Shown piece by piece: positions 1 to 11,100 of a stretch of 29,584 nt of DNA; the stretch's first letter is position 1; every line of letters starts with the position of its first letter. Under the pieces are notes generated by a model. The model saw only the letters and a program-made list of their open reading frames with translations, was not told the origin of the DNA and did not search any database. A program made the translations under genes and the position numbers. Source of the stretch: Auxenochlorella pyrenoidosa. Its lineage: Eukaryota > Chlorophyta > Trebouxiophyceae > Chlorellales > Chlorellaceae. The stretch covers positions 154,294 through 183,877 of the forward strand of contig KQ481967.1 in NCBI GenBank assembly GCA_001430745.1, given 5' to 3'.

Positions 1-1330
1 CGCTGGCCCGCGGCCGCGCCCCCTCTGCAGAGGCCGAGTCCCCGGCGGCCTACCACCAAGGCGCGGCCGTGGCGGCGGGCGGCGAGGCCGGCGCCGGTGG
101 CGAGCTGCCCTCTGAGCTGCAAGCCGGTGAGGCAGCCGCGGGGGTGGTCTGCCTGTGCAGGCTCGCTGCCTGCCTGGCACTCTTGGCTGCGGCTTTTCCC
201 CCGTAGCGCTGCCAGAGCCCCTGCCTTGGGGCATTTGCAGCATGTGCGCCTCTGCTACTGGATGCAGCAACCAGGAGGACACGGCCCTCCTGTGACGCAC
301 CGAGCCCTGTTCCCTTCACTCCAACCCCCACCTTCTGGCTTCTCTGCGGCAGGTGCTGCCAGTCCCGCCGCCGATGATGCTCACCCCCATGCGCCCCGAC
401 AGCTACTGCGCAGCTGCAGCCGCCGCCGCGGCAGCCGCCGCGGCAGCCGCCTCACCCATGCAGATGAGCCACTGGGAAGCCGCCATGAAGCAGTACCAGG
501 AACAGGCTGCTGCAGCCCTGGCCCAGCAGCACAAGGCAGCTGCAGCGGCAGCCGCCGGCGGCAGCCCCGCAGCCGCGGCCGCCCCTGGCGGTGGCATGGG
601 CCCGGCAGCTGGCAAAGGGGCGCCGTCCAGCGGGCTGCAGCAGCATCAAATGATGGCTGCTGCAGCGGCGGCCTGGGCGCCGCTCATGTTCAACCCTGCG
701 GCGGCCGCGGCAGCCGCTGCCGCTGCCGGCATGCCTTTTGGCCCGGCCATGGCTCCCCTCATGCCCTTCATGGCGCCCAACCCAGGTGACTGCTGGCCTG
801 ACTTGCACTCAGTGCGCGATTGCAAGGTAGCCTGTGCCCTGGCCACCTGCAGCATGTGAACTCGCCAGGCTTGCCAAGCATGCAGTGCAGCCGTACGCTG
901 CAGCCCCCTGTGCCCAAGCTCACGTGCTGGCCCTAGCCACACGCTGCACGCCCGCCCGCCCGCAGCTGCTGCGGCCGCAGCCATGATGATGCCGGCCTTC
1001 ATGCAGCAGGCGCAGCATGCGGGGCTCACGCCAGAGGCGCAGGCGCAGATGCAGGCGCAGTTTGCGCAGGCGCAGCAGCAGATGCAGGCGATGATGCAGG
1101 CGGGGGCGGCGGCGGTGGCGGCCGCGGGGATGGCCCCGCAGCAGTCCCAGCAGCAGCAGACCGCCATGGCCACGCCTGCCCGCCCTGCTGCTGCGCCCAC
1201 CGCGCCGTCTGCTGCAACCCCCTCGCCAGGCGGCGCTGCTGGCAGCGAGGCTGCTCGTGTGGCGGTGGCAGACTCGCCCGCCAATGCCGATGCCCTGCCT
1301 GCTGTTGCGACAGGCGGGGCAGCCAGCTGA
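1..1330 (+). CDS. Ala/Gln/Met-rich protein of unknown function, 3' portion (5' end outside window)
   Basis: Three exons fit one frame: about 1/31-126, 363-785 and 966-1330, ending at TGA 1328-1330. The first intron (GTGAGG at 127, CCAG ending at 362) and the second (GTGACT at 786, GCAG ending at 965) are both phase 1. A possible acceptor (CTCTGCAG, ending at 30) means the first 30 bases may be intron, though the frame is open to the window edge. The visible part has no domain I recognise. It is built of alanine runs (14 near 407-450, others near 536-560 and 698-727) alternating with Met/Pro/Gln segments such as SHWEAAMKQYQEQAA and QAQMQAQFAQAQQQMQA. Such regions are common in algal transcription factors and RNA-binding proteins, but a DNA-binding domain, if there is one, would lie upstream. 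The frame choice rests on the SHWEAAMKQYQ-type sequence; the other frames give Arg-rich shadow sequence. Function unknown. Confidence 0.6.
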
Positions 1331-2045
1331 TTGTTGCCCAACTTGACACGGTTTCTGCTTGTGTTTCAATGCCGGGCATGTCCGAGCTCGCAGAGCGCTG
1401 CACCATTCTGCTGGATGCCCCTTCCTAGGTCCTGCTTTGTCCCCCTCTTTTGTCTGGGCAAACTGCCTCTGGTCTTGCTCCCCTCTCTCCGAATTGTTGA
1501 ACATCTCTTTTGGCTGGCTTCTTGATGCCTGTTTGAGCAACACCAATACAGCATTGTTCTTCTTGCATCCCTTGGCTGCATCTGTGTTTTGCTCGCTTTC
1601 CCTGCCCTCTGTTTCCATTCTCTTCCTGCTCGTCAGGCTCCCCCCAATCCAGCAGGCCCACCTTGACAGTGTGTTTGGTTTCATCTGCCTTGCTCGCCTG
1701 TGCAGGCCCGTTTGCTTTGCAGGGCATCGTGTAAGGCATCATGACAAAGGACTGTTGAACGAACAGCAAGCAAGAGCAGCAAGAAGAGCTTGATTAGGAA
1801 GAGCGGCCGGCAGGGCTGCATCAGGGAATAACAGGCAGGCGCTGGGACACTGCTCCGTGCAGAATCTTCGAGAGGTCTGCGCTGCCCCCAGAGTTCCATT
1901 GCCGAGCCGTGGTCCGCATGCGCAACGGCCGCCCCGGGCCGCCTGGGTGTTCCCAGGAGGACAGCAGCCTGCTCGCCGCCTGGATCCTTTCGACGGGCAG
2001 ATCTCTGCGCGCGAGCTGTGCGGCTGAGCCAAGTTGGCGGGCCGC
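1331..2045. other. Convergent 3' region between genes 1 and 2
   Basis: No convincing gene is present. On the + strand this is the 3' UTR of gene 1, pyrimidine-rich and less GC-rich than the coding exons, with a TGTAA signal near 1730. The remainder up to 2045 should hold the 3' UTR of the minus-strand reticulon gene. I see no TGTAA on the minus strand here. Confidence 0.6.
1730..1734 (+). terminator. TGTAA poly(A) signal of gene 1
   Basis: TGTAA, the usual green-algal polyadenylation signal, lies about 400 nt after the gene 1 stop codon. Cleavage would be expected 10-20 nt downstream. The motif is short, so this is a positional inference. Confidence 0.55.
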
Positions 2046-3969
2046 CTAGCGCATGTGTGCCTTGCCGCCCACGGAGCGCATGGCAAAGTCTGCGGCGGCC
2101 ATGCTCATGCGGGAGGCGCGCTTCCTCACGCTCATGGTGTAGGGCTCTTCGCCCGGGTGGGGGGGATGGGGGTGGGGGTGGGGGTGGGGGGCATGAGGGC
2201 AGCGGGAATAAAAGTTGCCAGCACCAGAATGGAAGCGCTCGCATGCTTGCTGCTGTTCAAACCGCAGTGTGCGCTTGACAGTTGGCATAGGGAGCGTTCC
2301 CAGCAAAGTAGAATGAAAACAAACACAACTGCGCTCGCAAGCACAATCAGCACCCCGCCACTGCCATGGACGCCCGTAGGGCCGCCGCTCCGCCTCACAC
2401 CAGGCGTGGCCGGCCAGCATGGGCACGCGGCACCCACCCGCAATGGCGATGATGCGCTCCACCTCTGCCGGCTTCAGGTGGCAGCGCACCGCCAGCGCGC
2501 CCACCAGCAGCGCCACAAAGCGGGTGGACCACGCGGAGCGCAGCCACAGCGAGCCCAGCAGCAGGGCCAGAACCAGGGCCTGCGCACAGCGGACGGGCAG
2601 GCGCAGGGCTGGCTTGGCAGGACAGCCGCAGCGGGCGCAGCAGCTGAGCGCGGCACGGGCCGTGGGCAGCCCCTTGGCGGCCGGGCTGTCACGCGCAGAA
2701 GAGCAGGCAAGGCGGCCGCCTGCCAGCGGGGCCTGCCAGACGCACCTTCTGCTTGCGCGACAGGCCCAGCGCATCCCAGCGCGCCGCTGCTGCGCCCACA
2801 GCGCGCCGGTAGGCAGCCCCCACGGCCTCGCGGTTGCGGGAGTATGCGGCTGGGAGGGTGAAGGCGACCACAAAAGCCAGGGCGGCCAGGCTCCACAGGC
2901 TGCAAGAGGGGCGCGGTGGCAAGGGGCGGGGGGGTGACCATCAAGGGAGCAAAAGGTGGAGGGTAGGCATGTAACACATGCAGGGGGGACCCTCTGGTGT
3001 GAGCGGCTATGCCCCAGGGTGCTCAGCCAGGGCAGGCGGCGGGCCCCCACCTCAGGTAGGATCCCAGCACCGCCAGCGCCCACAGCGTGGCCCCAGTCTT
3101 CAGCGCCACCACCGGGTTGCGGCAAAGCAGGTAGGCGTCGTGCAGGCGGGCCAGCGCGGCGACGCCGTCGGCGGCGCGCTGCGCGACCGCGGCGGCGGCG
3201 TCGCTGCCGGCCCAGCCAGCGGCCTCCTGCCACTGCTTGCTGATGAGGGAGCGCAGGAAGTTGAGGGCCAGGTCCGCCAGCAGCACGTAGCAGGTGGCTG
3301 CGTCGGGGGTGCAGGGGAAGGCAGTTGGGGCACAAGCGGGCAGCCCAACCCTAGACGGCGGTCGCAAGCGTGGGCACGAGCGGCTGCAGTCTGTGGGGCG
3401 CCGGAGCAGTGAAACCCCGAGTTTATGGGGAGCACAGCGCTGCGCTGCGCCCTGAGGTCCCCAACACCCCTGCCAGCTGAGCTCCCCGCCCGGCCCCCGC
3501 CCCCTACCGGTGAGCACCGTGAGCCCATGTGCGCCGCGCAGCGCAAACCACGCCGCCGCCAGCGCCAGCACGCCCGCAGCGGCCACCAGGTAGGTCAGCG
3601 GCGGGTTGTGGTACAGCAGGACATCCGAAACCACCTCGCTGGCAGTCCGGGGCTCGCCCTCGACGGGCGTGTCTGGCACAGCAAAGGCCACGGCGCCGGC
3701 ACGCTTGGCTGCGCCGCCGCCGCCGCCACCATGCAGCACGGGCGTCTCCATTGGCGTGCCAACGCCCGCGTACGCATCCAGATCTAGCTGGGCTGCCTCG
3801 ATGGCCTCCCTGTGAGGGGCAGCGGCGAGCAGGTGCGGGCAGCTGCAGCTCAACTTGAAAAACCGGCACCTCTGCGAGCGCTGCTTGGCAGCCGGACAGG
3901 CAGAGCGCACCTCTGCTTCAGGAGCTGTTGCTTCACCGCAATCGTGTCAGGCGGAGTGAGCTCCTGCAT
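2046..3969 (-). CDS. Reticulon-like ER membrane-shaping protein
   Basis: Six exons (3911-3969, 3508-3809, 3051-3297, 2746-2899, 2438-2579, 2046-2146) give a 334-residue protein from ATG 3969 to TAG. Reticulons insert hydrophobic hairpins into the outer leaflet of the ER and curve it into tubules. The family signature is clear: SEVVSDVLLYHNPPLTYLV, a first hydrophobic stretch (about residues 90-108), CYVLLADLALNFLRSLIS, a linker containing RLHDAYLLCRNPVVALKTG, then a second hydrophobic region ending in LPAAYSRNREAV, which matches the family's usual P-x-LYEKYED-type ending. The acidic/Gly-rich N-terminus (about 1-75) is cytosolic-like. Exons 5-6 add a third hydrophobic segment and a basic tail (MSVRKRASRMSM) beyond the normal reticulon C-terminus. 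No KKxx ER-retrieval signal is seen. All junctions are in phase; the last acceptor (GCGAAG at 2147) is the weakest. Confidence 0.85.
2159..2191 (+). repeat. Five-tract G-quadruplex-forming repeat in the last reticulon intron
   Basis: Five G tracts (2159-2165, 2168-2172, 2174-2178, 2180-2184, 2186-2191) are separated by loops of only 1-2 nt. On the coding (minus) strand the same bases form the C-rich pyrimidine tract just upstream of the final acceptor of the reticulon gene. Confidence 0.85.
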
Positions 3970-4716
3970 ACTGTCCTCTTCACGTCGCTGCTCAAAGAAC
4001 CACGACCCGCAGGAGCGGAGGACGGCAGAGGGGAGGCGTTGGGAAAGCGATCAGTCGAGGCTGGCGCCCCAATTCAAGCTGGCGGGAAGAAGGCGCACGG
4101 TAGCGCGCCTCCCATGCACGCGCGCATCGTGCACCCAGCGTACGCTCGTGCCTTGACAGCCCTTCCCCCAGCTTCTTGAATGAAATGATTTAAACTGGCA
4201 GGGCAAGCAGCTTGCCTGGCAGGAAGGAGAGTGCTCGAACAGACCGGATGAAGAATGGGAAGAAAGGAAGACTTGCACATTGTCATGCTGCGGAGAGGCG
4301 TACTGTCGCGAAGAGGAGGTAGGCCAGTCAGGAAACGCATGTACGGCACGAACAGCTGTATGGAGGTTGCAGAGGAGGGTACGAAGTGCCGTACAAACAA
4401 TCACGGCGCGTTGCCGATGGGCATGTATGGGGTGTGAGGTACTTGGCAGCACAAAGCACTGGAGACATACGCATGCTTGTTGTGGGCGATGGTGTGAAGC
4501 GGGGTGTAGGACCAGCAGTGGTGAGGAAGAAAGTGAATGGCTCTTGACTCGCGCGCTCAGCAGATGGCAGCACAAGGAGAGCAGGGCAAGAATAGCAATT
4601 GGATTGGGCTCGCAGTTTGCCATGAGGAAGCTTCAGTTGGCTGAGCGCAGTGCGGAGCAAGAGGATTGGGCTGTGGGCCTGCTTCGAGGACATTCGGGCA
4701 TCTGATACAACTGCAC
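3970..4716. other. Intergenic: reticulon 5' region and RWP-RK 3' UTR
   Basis: Both flanking genes are on the minus strand, so this holds the 3' UTR of the RWP-RK gene and the promoter/5' UTR of the reticulon gene. Open frames here lack domain sequence and algal codon bias. I see no minus-strand TGTAA, no clear TATA box and no RNA gene. Confidence 0.55.
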
Positions 4717-7150
4717 TCACAGGCCCACAGCCAGGGGCCAAGGAGACGCATGCGCGGCTCGCAGGCGCTGCACCTCCAGCCTAGCTGTTGCCAGGCGACG
4801 AGGCACCGCCCCGCGCTCTGGGTGCGCGGCGGCCGCCAGCTCTGCCAGGGCAGAGAAGGCCTGCGGCGGCACGGGGCGGGGCCGAATGGGGGCCGCGACA
4901 TGGTGCTGCAGCGCAGCAGGCGCAGGGACGAAGGCTCCAAAGGCGGCGTTGCCGGTGGCGCTGTCGCAGGTGTGCGGTGAGGCGTCATCGCCGGCAGCAG
5001 GCCCAAAACGGTTGATGGCCGAGCCGTGCGACTCAGCCGGCGTCAGCGGCCGTGGCTGCGGCAGCTGCTGCGCCAGCCCTGCGGGGCTGTGCTGCGCTGG
5101 CGACCAGGGCTGCACGGGGTTCAGGCCGGCTGGCTCGCTGACCGCCGCGGCAGCGGCTGCGGCTGCCGCCTGCAGCTGCGGAAAGCGAGCTGCCGCTTGC
5201 ATGAGGGCCGCGGCAAAGGGCAGGCGCAGGCGCGGCAGCCGGGGGAACTCCAGGGTCGGCGGCTCGTGGTGGGGCCTGGGGAACTCAAGCTGAGGGTCTG
5301 CCTGCTGGGGCGGGTGCTGCGCCTGCTGCTGCGCCTGCTGGTGTGCCTGCTGCTGTGCCATCAGGGGCACAGGCAGGGCCAGGGACAGCTCAAAGCCAAA
5401 GCCCTCCTCCTCAGACCTGGCGGGCTTTGCCTGCTCAGCCTGCTGCGGCGCTGCCGAGTGCTGCGGCGCCTGCGCCACTTCGCCTGCTGCCAGCCCGCCG
5501 TCAGCTGGCGCGCCGCCGTGGCACAGGCGCTCCTGCGCCGCATGCTTGAGGCGCAGCAGCGCATCCCGCTGCACGTCATCCTCGGGTCGCAGCAGCCGGC
5601 GGTCGACCTCGGAGACCAGCGTGCGCAGCAGGGCCTGCAGCTCCGGCTCGCGGCCGGCATGCGCCGCCGCTGTGGCAGCGCACAGCAGCATGCGAATGCT
5701 GGGCAGCTTGTGGGCTTCTTTGACCTCCTGCTGCTGCTGCCGCCGCTGCTGCTGCGCAGCTCCGTCGTGCGCTTGCTTCGCCTGCTGAGCCTGCTTTGCC
5801 AGCTCCACCTGCCACGGGCTGGGCGGCCGCGGCTCCTCCCGCTCCTGCTGCTGTCCGCCGCTAGCTGCCATGGTGGCGTCACGCGCCGCTGCCTCAGGCT
5901 CAGCGACGTCCACATCCATGGCCACCTCTGCCAGGCAGCGCAGCCCGCTGCGCACACTGGGGCAGCGCGCCGCATCGTCGACCAGCTCTGGCCACGGCGC
6001 TTGCGCCACCGGCAGCAGCACCCTGCTGCCGCCCAGGTTGGTGGCTAGGGTGCCGCAGCTGAGCCCAGAGGCGCGCATGTCACTGCTGCCAAGGGTCTGC
6101 ATGTCAGGCGCGCCCGTGGAAGGGGCCGCAGCAGGCACGGGCATGGCTGCTCCTGCGGCTCCTGGCTGCGCTGATGCCTCGGCCCTGGCCTTTGCAGCCT
6201 TTGCTGCTTCTGCGCCAGGCTGTGCGGCAGCTCCAGGGCCCAGGAGGAGGCTCGACTGCTGCTGGTGGGGCGCAGGCATGGGCAGCAGCGCGCTGGCGTG
6301 CAGCGCTGGCTGGCCAAGCGCTGGTGCAGCCGGGGGCGGGTCGCCAGCTAGCCCCAGTGCCTTCAGCCTTCGGTAGGGCCAGCGCTCCAAGCCAAACTGC
6401 AGCCAGGCATTAGGAAGGAGTCGCTATGTATGCGCTGGTGGGGTGGGCCTCGGTTGTCTGTTAATGATCTGACGGCCTGGCTGGCAGGCTGACTGCATAG
6501 AATCCAGCGCCTGTACATTTGCCTGGTCTGTACTTCTGCACCCCTGACCCTGGATACCCCTCCAAGCAGCACCGCTCTCACATTCCGGCAGATGCGTTTG
6601 AATATCGTAAAGGAGACTCCCACTGCGGCTGCCGCCTGCTGCGCCGGCTGCAGGCAGGGCGCAGGGCAAGGGGATGTGAAGATGGTGGGGTGAGCTTTGT
6701 GGGAGGTTTACGGGCCCGGGCAGGCACGCATCTGGGCGGCGAGAAACGGTGTGTAGCTGGCCTTCCCCCCTTCAATGCCGTCACGGCCAAGGCAATCCAG
6801 GCCGAGCAGGGCGCCCAGCACTGCTGGGAGCAGTGGAATTTTGCAGGAGGAGCTACACGGCGGCTACCCTTGGAGCCGCACTGCACACCACAGGTCCCAG
6901 CCTGACATGTGGGCCGCAGCCCTGAGGATGTACATCCCGGGCAGGCTGGGGCAGCACAGGCTGCTTGTGCGAGAGGGCTAGAGAGGCGAGCTGGCTGCTC
7001 CCGACAGCCAGGCTGCCCCGACGCACCAGGCCAAAGTGGGCGGCCAACTCCTCCCTGGTAAGCTCGTCCACATAGCGTCCTGAAGGGGAAGAACACGGGG
7101 GCCAGGGGAGGGAAACGTGTCTGACCGGGCCCGGCGTCGAGGTGACACAT
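4717..7150 (-). CDS. RWP-RK domain transcription factor
   Basis: Four exons (7126-7150, 7027-7079, 6582-6647, 4717-6396) give about 607 residues ending at TGA 4717. RWP-RK proteins are plant/algal DNA-binding regulators of nitrogen responses (NIT2/NLP) and gamete or sex programmes (RKD, MID). The domain is read across three introns: VDELTREELAAHFGL (residues 12-26), VGVSFTIFKRICRN (35-48), then FGLERWPYRRLKALGL (49-64), with RWPYR at 53-57 in place of the canonical RWPxRK. The remaining ~540 residues, from one exon, are Ala/Gln/Pro-rich low complexity. They include a conserved-looking helical segment around IRMLLCAATAAAHAGREPEL and an LSLAL (LxLxL) motif near residue 385 (5374-5388). The absence of GAF/PB1-like sequence fits the short RKD-like class better than NLP. 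The first exon (ATG at 7150, donor GTCAGA) is the least certain part; an upstream start or 5' exon is possible. Confidence 0.83.
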
Positions 7151-8133
7151 GACTCGCGCTTCCCGAGCTCGCGCAGCTCTCTGTTTGCGCAAGCTGCTCA
7201 CCGCACTCCTTGCCTGCTTTTGTCCTCTTGCGCCGCTTTATCGCCGTTTTGCGGGTGCCTTCCATGCCGGCTACCTCCTAACGCTTCCTTTGTGTTTACA
7301 CCGTCAGGTCTCTGGCCAGGATGAGCGAGATTTAAGAGAGTAGCTCGCGAAAGGTTACTGGCTCGCGGGACGGTGTGGAAGCAAACAGAAATGGCTGCCA
7401 GCCTGGCCACTTTGCGACCGTTCCCTCAGAGGCTCCAGATTAGGCGCTGTCTATTTTTTTGGATGCGCACTACAATTCAAGCCCTCGGAAGCCCAGAGAG
7501 AAAGCTGTTCCGCCAGTCGCCACGACCGACCGGAGCCCGACCGGAGGAGGATAGAAGCAGCTGGTTGAGCCGTCACTTGGGAAGGGGTTGGGCGCTCACT
7601 CGCACAATACCCTTCGCCACTGATGCATGGCGAGCCCGCTTTGGGCCCCGCAGCCCGCGCTGCTGTACCGGTGGGGTTTCAGAGCTGATCCCAGCCCTGC
7701 TGAGCAGGCAGCAGGCAAGAGGCAGCGCCGCGGGTCCAGATTCTGCTCCCCATTCCCGCGCCTCCACAGCAGGTCAGGGTGTCTCCATTGTATGACCAGG
7801 AATGTGGGCCTGCAGCCACCACACTGCCTCCAAGTTGTGTCACAGGGTTCGCCATCCCCAGGACGCCTGTAGTGGATGCAAAGCGCGCTTGGCAGCAAAG
7901 GGCGGCACTGCTCTGCAACTGGCTTGGGTAACTGACGGCAGGCGGCTGCACCGGTGTTGGGGCTGCCATAGAAGCTGGGCCCACTGTATATACACCGATG
8001 AAAGCCTGTCAGAGCGGCGGCACCTGCCGCGCCTGTGAATGGTCACATTCCTCAGTACCATGGATGAACAGCCACCTGACAACCGCCCCCTCCATGCTGT
8101 CCTTCCTGCCCGCCACGCCAGCGGCTGCCGCTG
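7151..8133. other. Intergenic: RWP-RK promoter/5' UTR and SNM1 3' UTR
   Basis: About 980 bp between two minus-strand genes. No open frame shows family sequence or a coherent exon series. A minus-strand TGTAA lies at 7296-7300, but it is about 830 nt beyond the SNM1 stop and close to the RWP-RK start, so I do not assign it. The middle (7330-7560) is AT-richer than the flanks, consistent with promoter or UTR DNA. No tRNA or repeat was seen. Confidence 0.5.
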
Positions 8134-11100
8134 CTACCGCCCGCCGGCGGTGCCGCCGCGCAGAAGGCGGACGAGCGCCTGTGCCTTGGGCCCGCCACCA
8201 TCCGAGTTGACAGAGGGCACGATGTCGGCTGGGCGGAACCAGTCCACAAAGGCGCGCAGCTCGCTGAAGCTGCTGTGCTCGCTATAGGGCACCTGCGCGG
8301 GCATGGGGCGCGGGGGCACACATGCAGCGCTGTGGGAGGGGTAGCAGCTGGGAAGCTTGGGGGGTGGGAGGCGGGGGGGAGGGGGGCGCCCCACGCGGCA
8401 GCACTGTGGGCTTGATGCGCGAGGCAGCCTGCCATGCACCCCCTCCAGCACCAGCCCGAGCTGTGCGACTTGACTGGGGACTCCATGCATCCAGCATGGG
8501 GAGCGTGCGCGCCACGATGCACGCGGGGGTCATGCAGCAAGCCAGGCAGAAACGGTGCGCCTTGCCTGGTAGGTGATGATGGTGCCCTTCTGCTTCCGCC
8601 GGCCCCGCGCCCTCGTCTGGCTGGCGTCCCGCTGGTGCGCCCAGCCGGTGGGCTGGAAGCCCACAGCTGCAGGGGAGGGCGAGGCCAGGCGCAGGCGGGT
8701 GGCTGAAGACGGCGGGCACCAGCGGGGCGCCACCAGCATGCGCCTCCCTGCTAGGCCCTCGGCAGCGCACCCCGCCCGGGCCCGCCGGCCCTATGGGCAC
8801 GGGCCTACCGTTGGTGAACCGCCCGCGGTAATGCTTGAGCAGCTTGGCCATATGCTTCTGGCTCACCATCCACAGTGGGACTGCAGCAGGGGTGGGCCGC
8901 CGCAGGCTGAGGGGCCGGGCCGTCAACGCTGGGCAGCAGCGCCGCAGGCAAGGCAGATGCAGCAGGCTGGGGTGCAGAGCCGAACCGTTGCACCTGGGCC
9001 TGGCTGCTGCCGGCGGCGCCTGCAGAGCAGCCCTCTACCACCCCCTGCCCTCCGCCCACCGGCCCGGCACCCGATGACATGCCCAACCTGCAGAGCGCCG
9101 CTGCCGCGCTGCCGCCCTGCTGCCTTGGCCGTCCAGCCCAACCTGCGGCCCCTTACCCGCGTGCAGGTTGGTTTCGTGGTCGTCAGTCGTCAGCAGGCAG
9201 CGGTACTCCTCGGGCAGGTCCAGGCAGTCCAGGATCTGCAGCAGGGCAGGCACGCAGCGGGCGGTGCGCGTGGGCAGGGGGCAGAGCGGGCGGCGGGCAG
9301 CGGCTACACGCGCCGTTGTGGCATGCTGGCAAAGCTGCCGGCAGCCGCAGGCAGCGCGTCCCCACCACACCCAGCGGCTTCTCGGCCACGACACGACCCG
9401 CTTGCCGTGCACTTGGCCCTCGATGCAGTGCCCCCCACTGCCCACCCACTTTGCGCTTGGCTGCCGACACGTAGATCTTGCGCTGCAGCACGCGCGCCGC
9501 CTCCAGGAACAGCCGCTCCTTGCCTGCAGGCGCACCCGCTGGGGCGGCGGCGCATGGGCACCCTGCACCTGCGCGCTCCGAATGACCGGCGCCGGCAACC
9601 AGCACCTGTGACCCCTGCCGCGGTGCATGCCCCTGCCCTGGCCCTGCCGCATGCCCCCCTGCGGAGCAACTGCCACGGTGCATGCCCCGACAGAGAGGGG
9701 CGCCCCGGCAGTGCGCACCGATGGTGTAGGAGCCAAACAGGAAGAGGGTCTTGGGGTTGAAGGCCTCTGCCTTGACTGCGTCGATCGCAAACTTGAGCAC
9801 CTGGCAGGGAAGGGGCGCACAGGCGGGCGGGTGAGGGCTGAGGGGCCCAGACGCTTGTTGCCCAAGCTGCTGCTCGTCCAGCCTCAGCTCCCGGGGGGGG
9901 GGGCTGCGCGCTCGCCCGCCAGCACTGCCGCCGCCGGCCCCAGGAACCAGCGGCAGCCCACCTCCTTTTGCGAGGGGAAGGCGTACTCGGGGGAGCAGTA
10001 GGTGGTGTCCAGTATGAGGTCGGCGCGGCCCCTGCAGGCGGGCAGGCAGGCAGAGCGGCGGCAGCTGGGGGCACAGGCAGTCCGCCGGCAGGGCAGGGGG
10101 CGGGAGGCCAAAGCGCAGGAAGAAGCCAAGGCGGCAGGCACACAGGGAGCGCCTGCTGCGCGTGTGCACAGGGCGCCCGTGGGCAGCCGGCGGGCGTCCC
10201 ATGCCGACAGCTGGCGCAGGCAGCGGCGCGCTCCCCAGGCGCAGGCGCACCGGGCTGCCGCCAGCGCGGGCTCTTCCTGCATCTCCGGGATGAGTCGGCA
10301 GTCACCTGCAGGGGTCGGGCGGATCCCCTGGAGCCTGGACTGACCCCGGGGGCACGCAGCGCTGTTCTCGCCAGGCCCAGGCGGGCGTGCGCAGGCCGCC
10401 CCGCGCAGCCGTGCAGATGACCGCTGCGCTCCCCGCCATGCGTCCAGCGCGCCCCGTGAACCCCCACCAAAGGGTGCGGTGCTTGCAGCCGCCCAGCCCC
10501 TGCCGCCCACCCCTGTGCCCACCCGTGTGCAGCACTGGGCGGCGTCCCGGCGGCTCAAACAGGATCATCACGGCCCCCGGGCAGTGATTGGCGTCCAGGA
10601 AGGTGACACGCACCCCCTCCACCAGGATGGGCGACTGAAGCGGCACCTCGCTGCAGTGGGGAGGCGCGGGCGCATTGCCCAAGCAGCACAGGGCGTCCAG
10701 AGCAGGCGCCTTGCGCGGCGGGCGGCGCCCGAGCCAGGCAGAACATGCAGGTGCAAGGGAGGCCGATGCAATGCCCCTGAGAGGAGCCGGCAGCGATGCC
10801 ACCGGCCGCCGAGCCGAAGAGCTGCGGCCCACATGCCATGCACGCCGGGTGACCCCACGCACCGTATGCAGCTCTGCTTCACCCGCAGCTGCTGCACCAC
10901 CAAGCGAGCGGTGGGCGGCGAGCAGTACAGCGTGCCGCGGTCAAACCTGCAGCGCGGGGCAGTGTGTGGGAGGGCTCCGAGCCGGGGCTGGGAGAGGCAG
11001 GGCGGCGCAGGGCAGGAGGCACGGGGCCGACAGAGGCAGGTCAACAATGGGGCCTCGCACATCGGTGCTTCAGTCACATGATGTCCTCGCAGCCGTGTAC

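Noticed and set aside
2046..3335. Long 429-codon minus-strand open frame read as one gene
   Set aside because: It runs through introns of the reticulon gene in changing meaning. Only its last part (exon 6) is real coding sequence; the rest is open because GC-rich DNA has few stops.
5026..6048. 340-codon + strand Leu/Arg-rich open frame
   Set aside because: Antisense to the Ala/Gln-rich exon of the RWP-RK gene. CAG/GCN repeats read backwards give Leu/Cys/Arg runs.
8573..9760. 395-codon + strand open frame
   Set aside because: Antisense shadow of SNM1 exons 9-13 and their introns. It is Arg/Pro/Ala-rich with no domain, while the minus strand gives an in-frame conserved nuclease.
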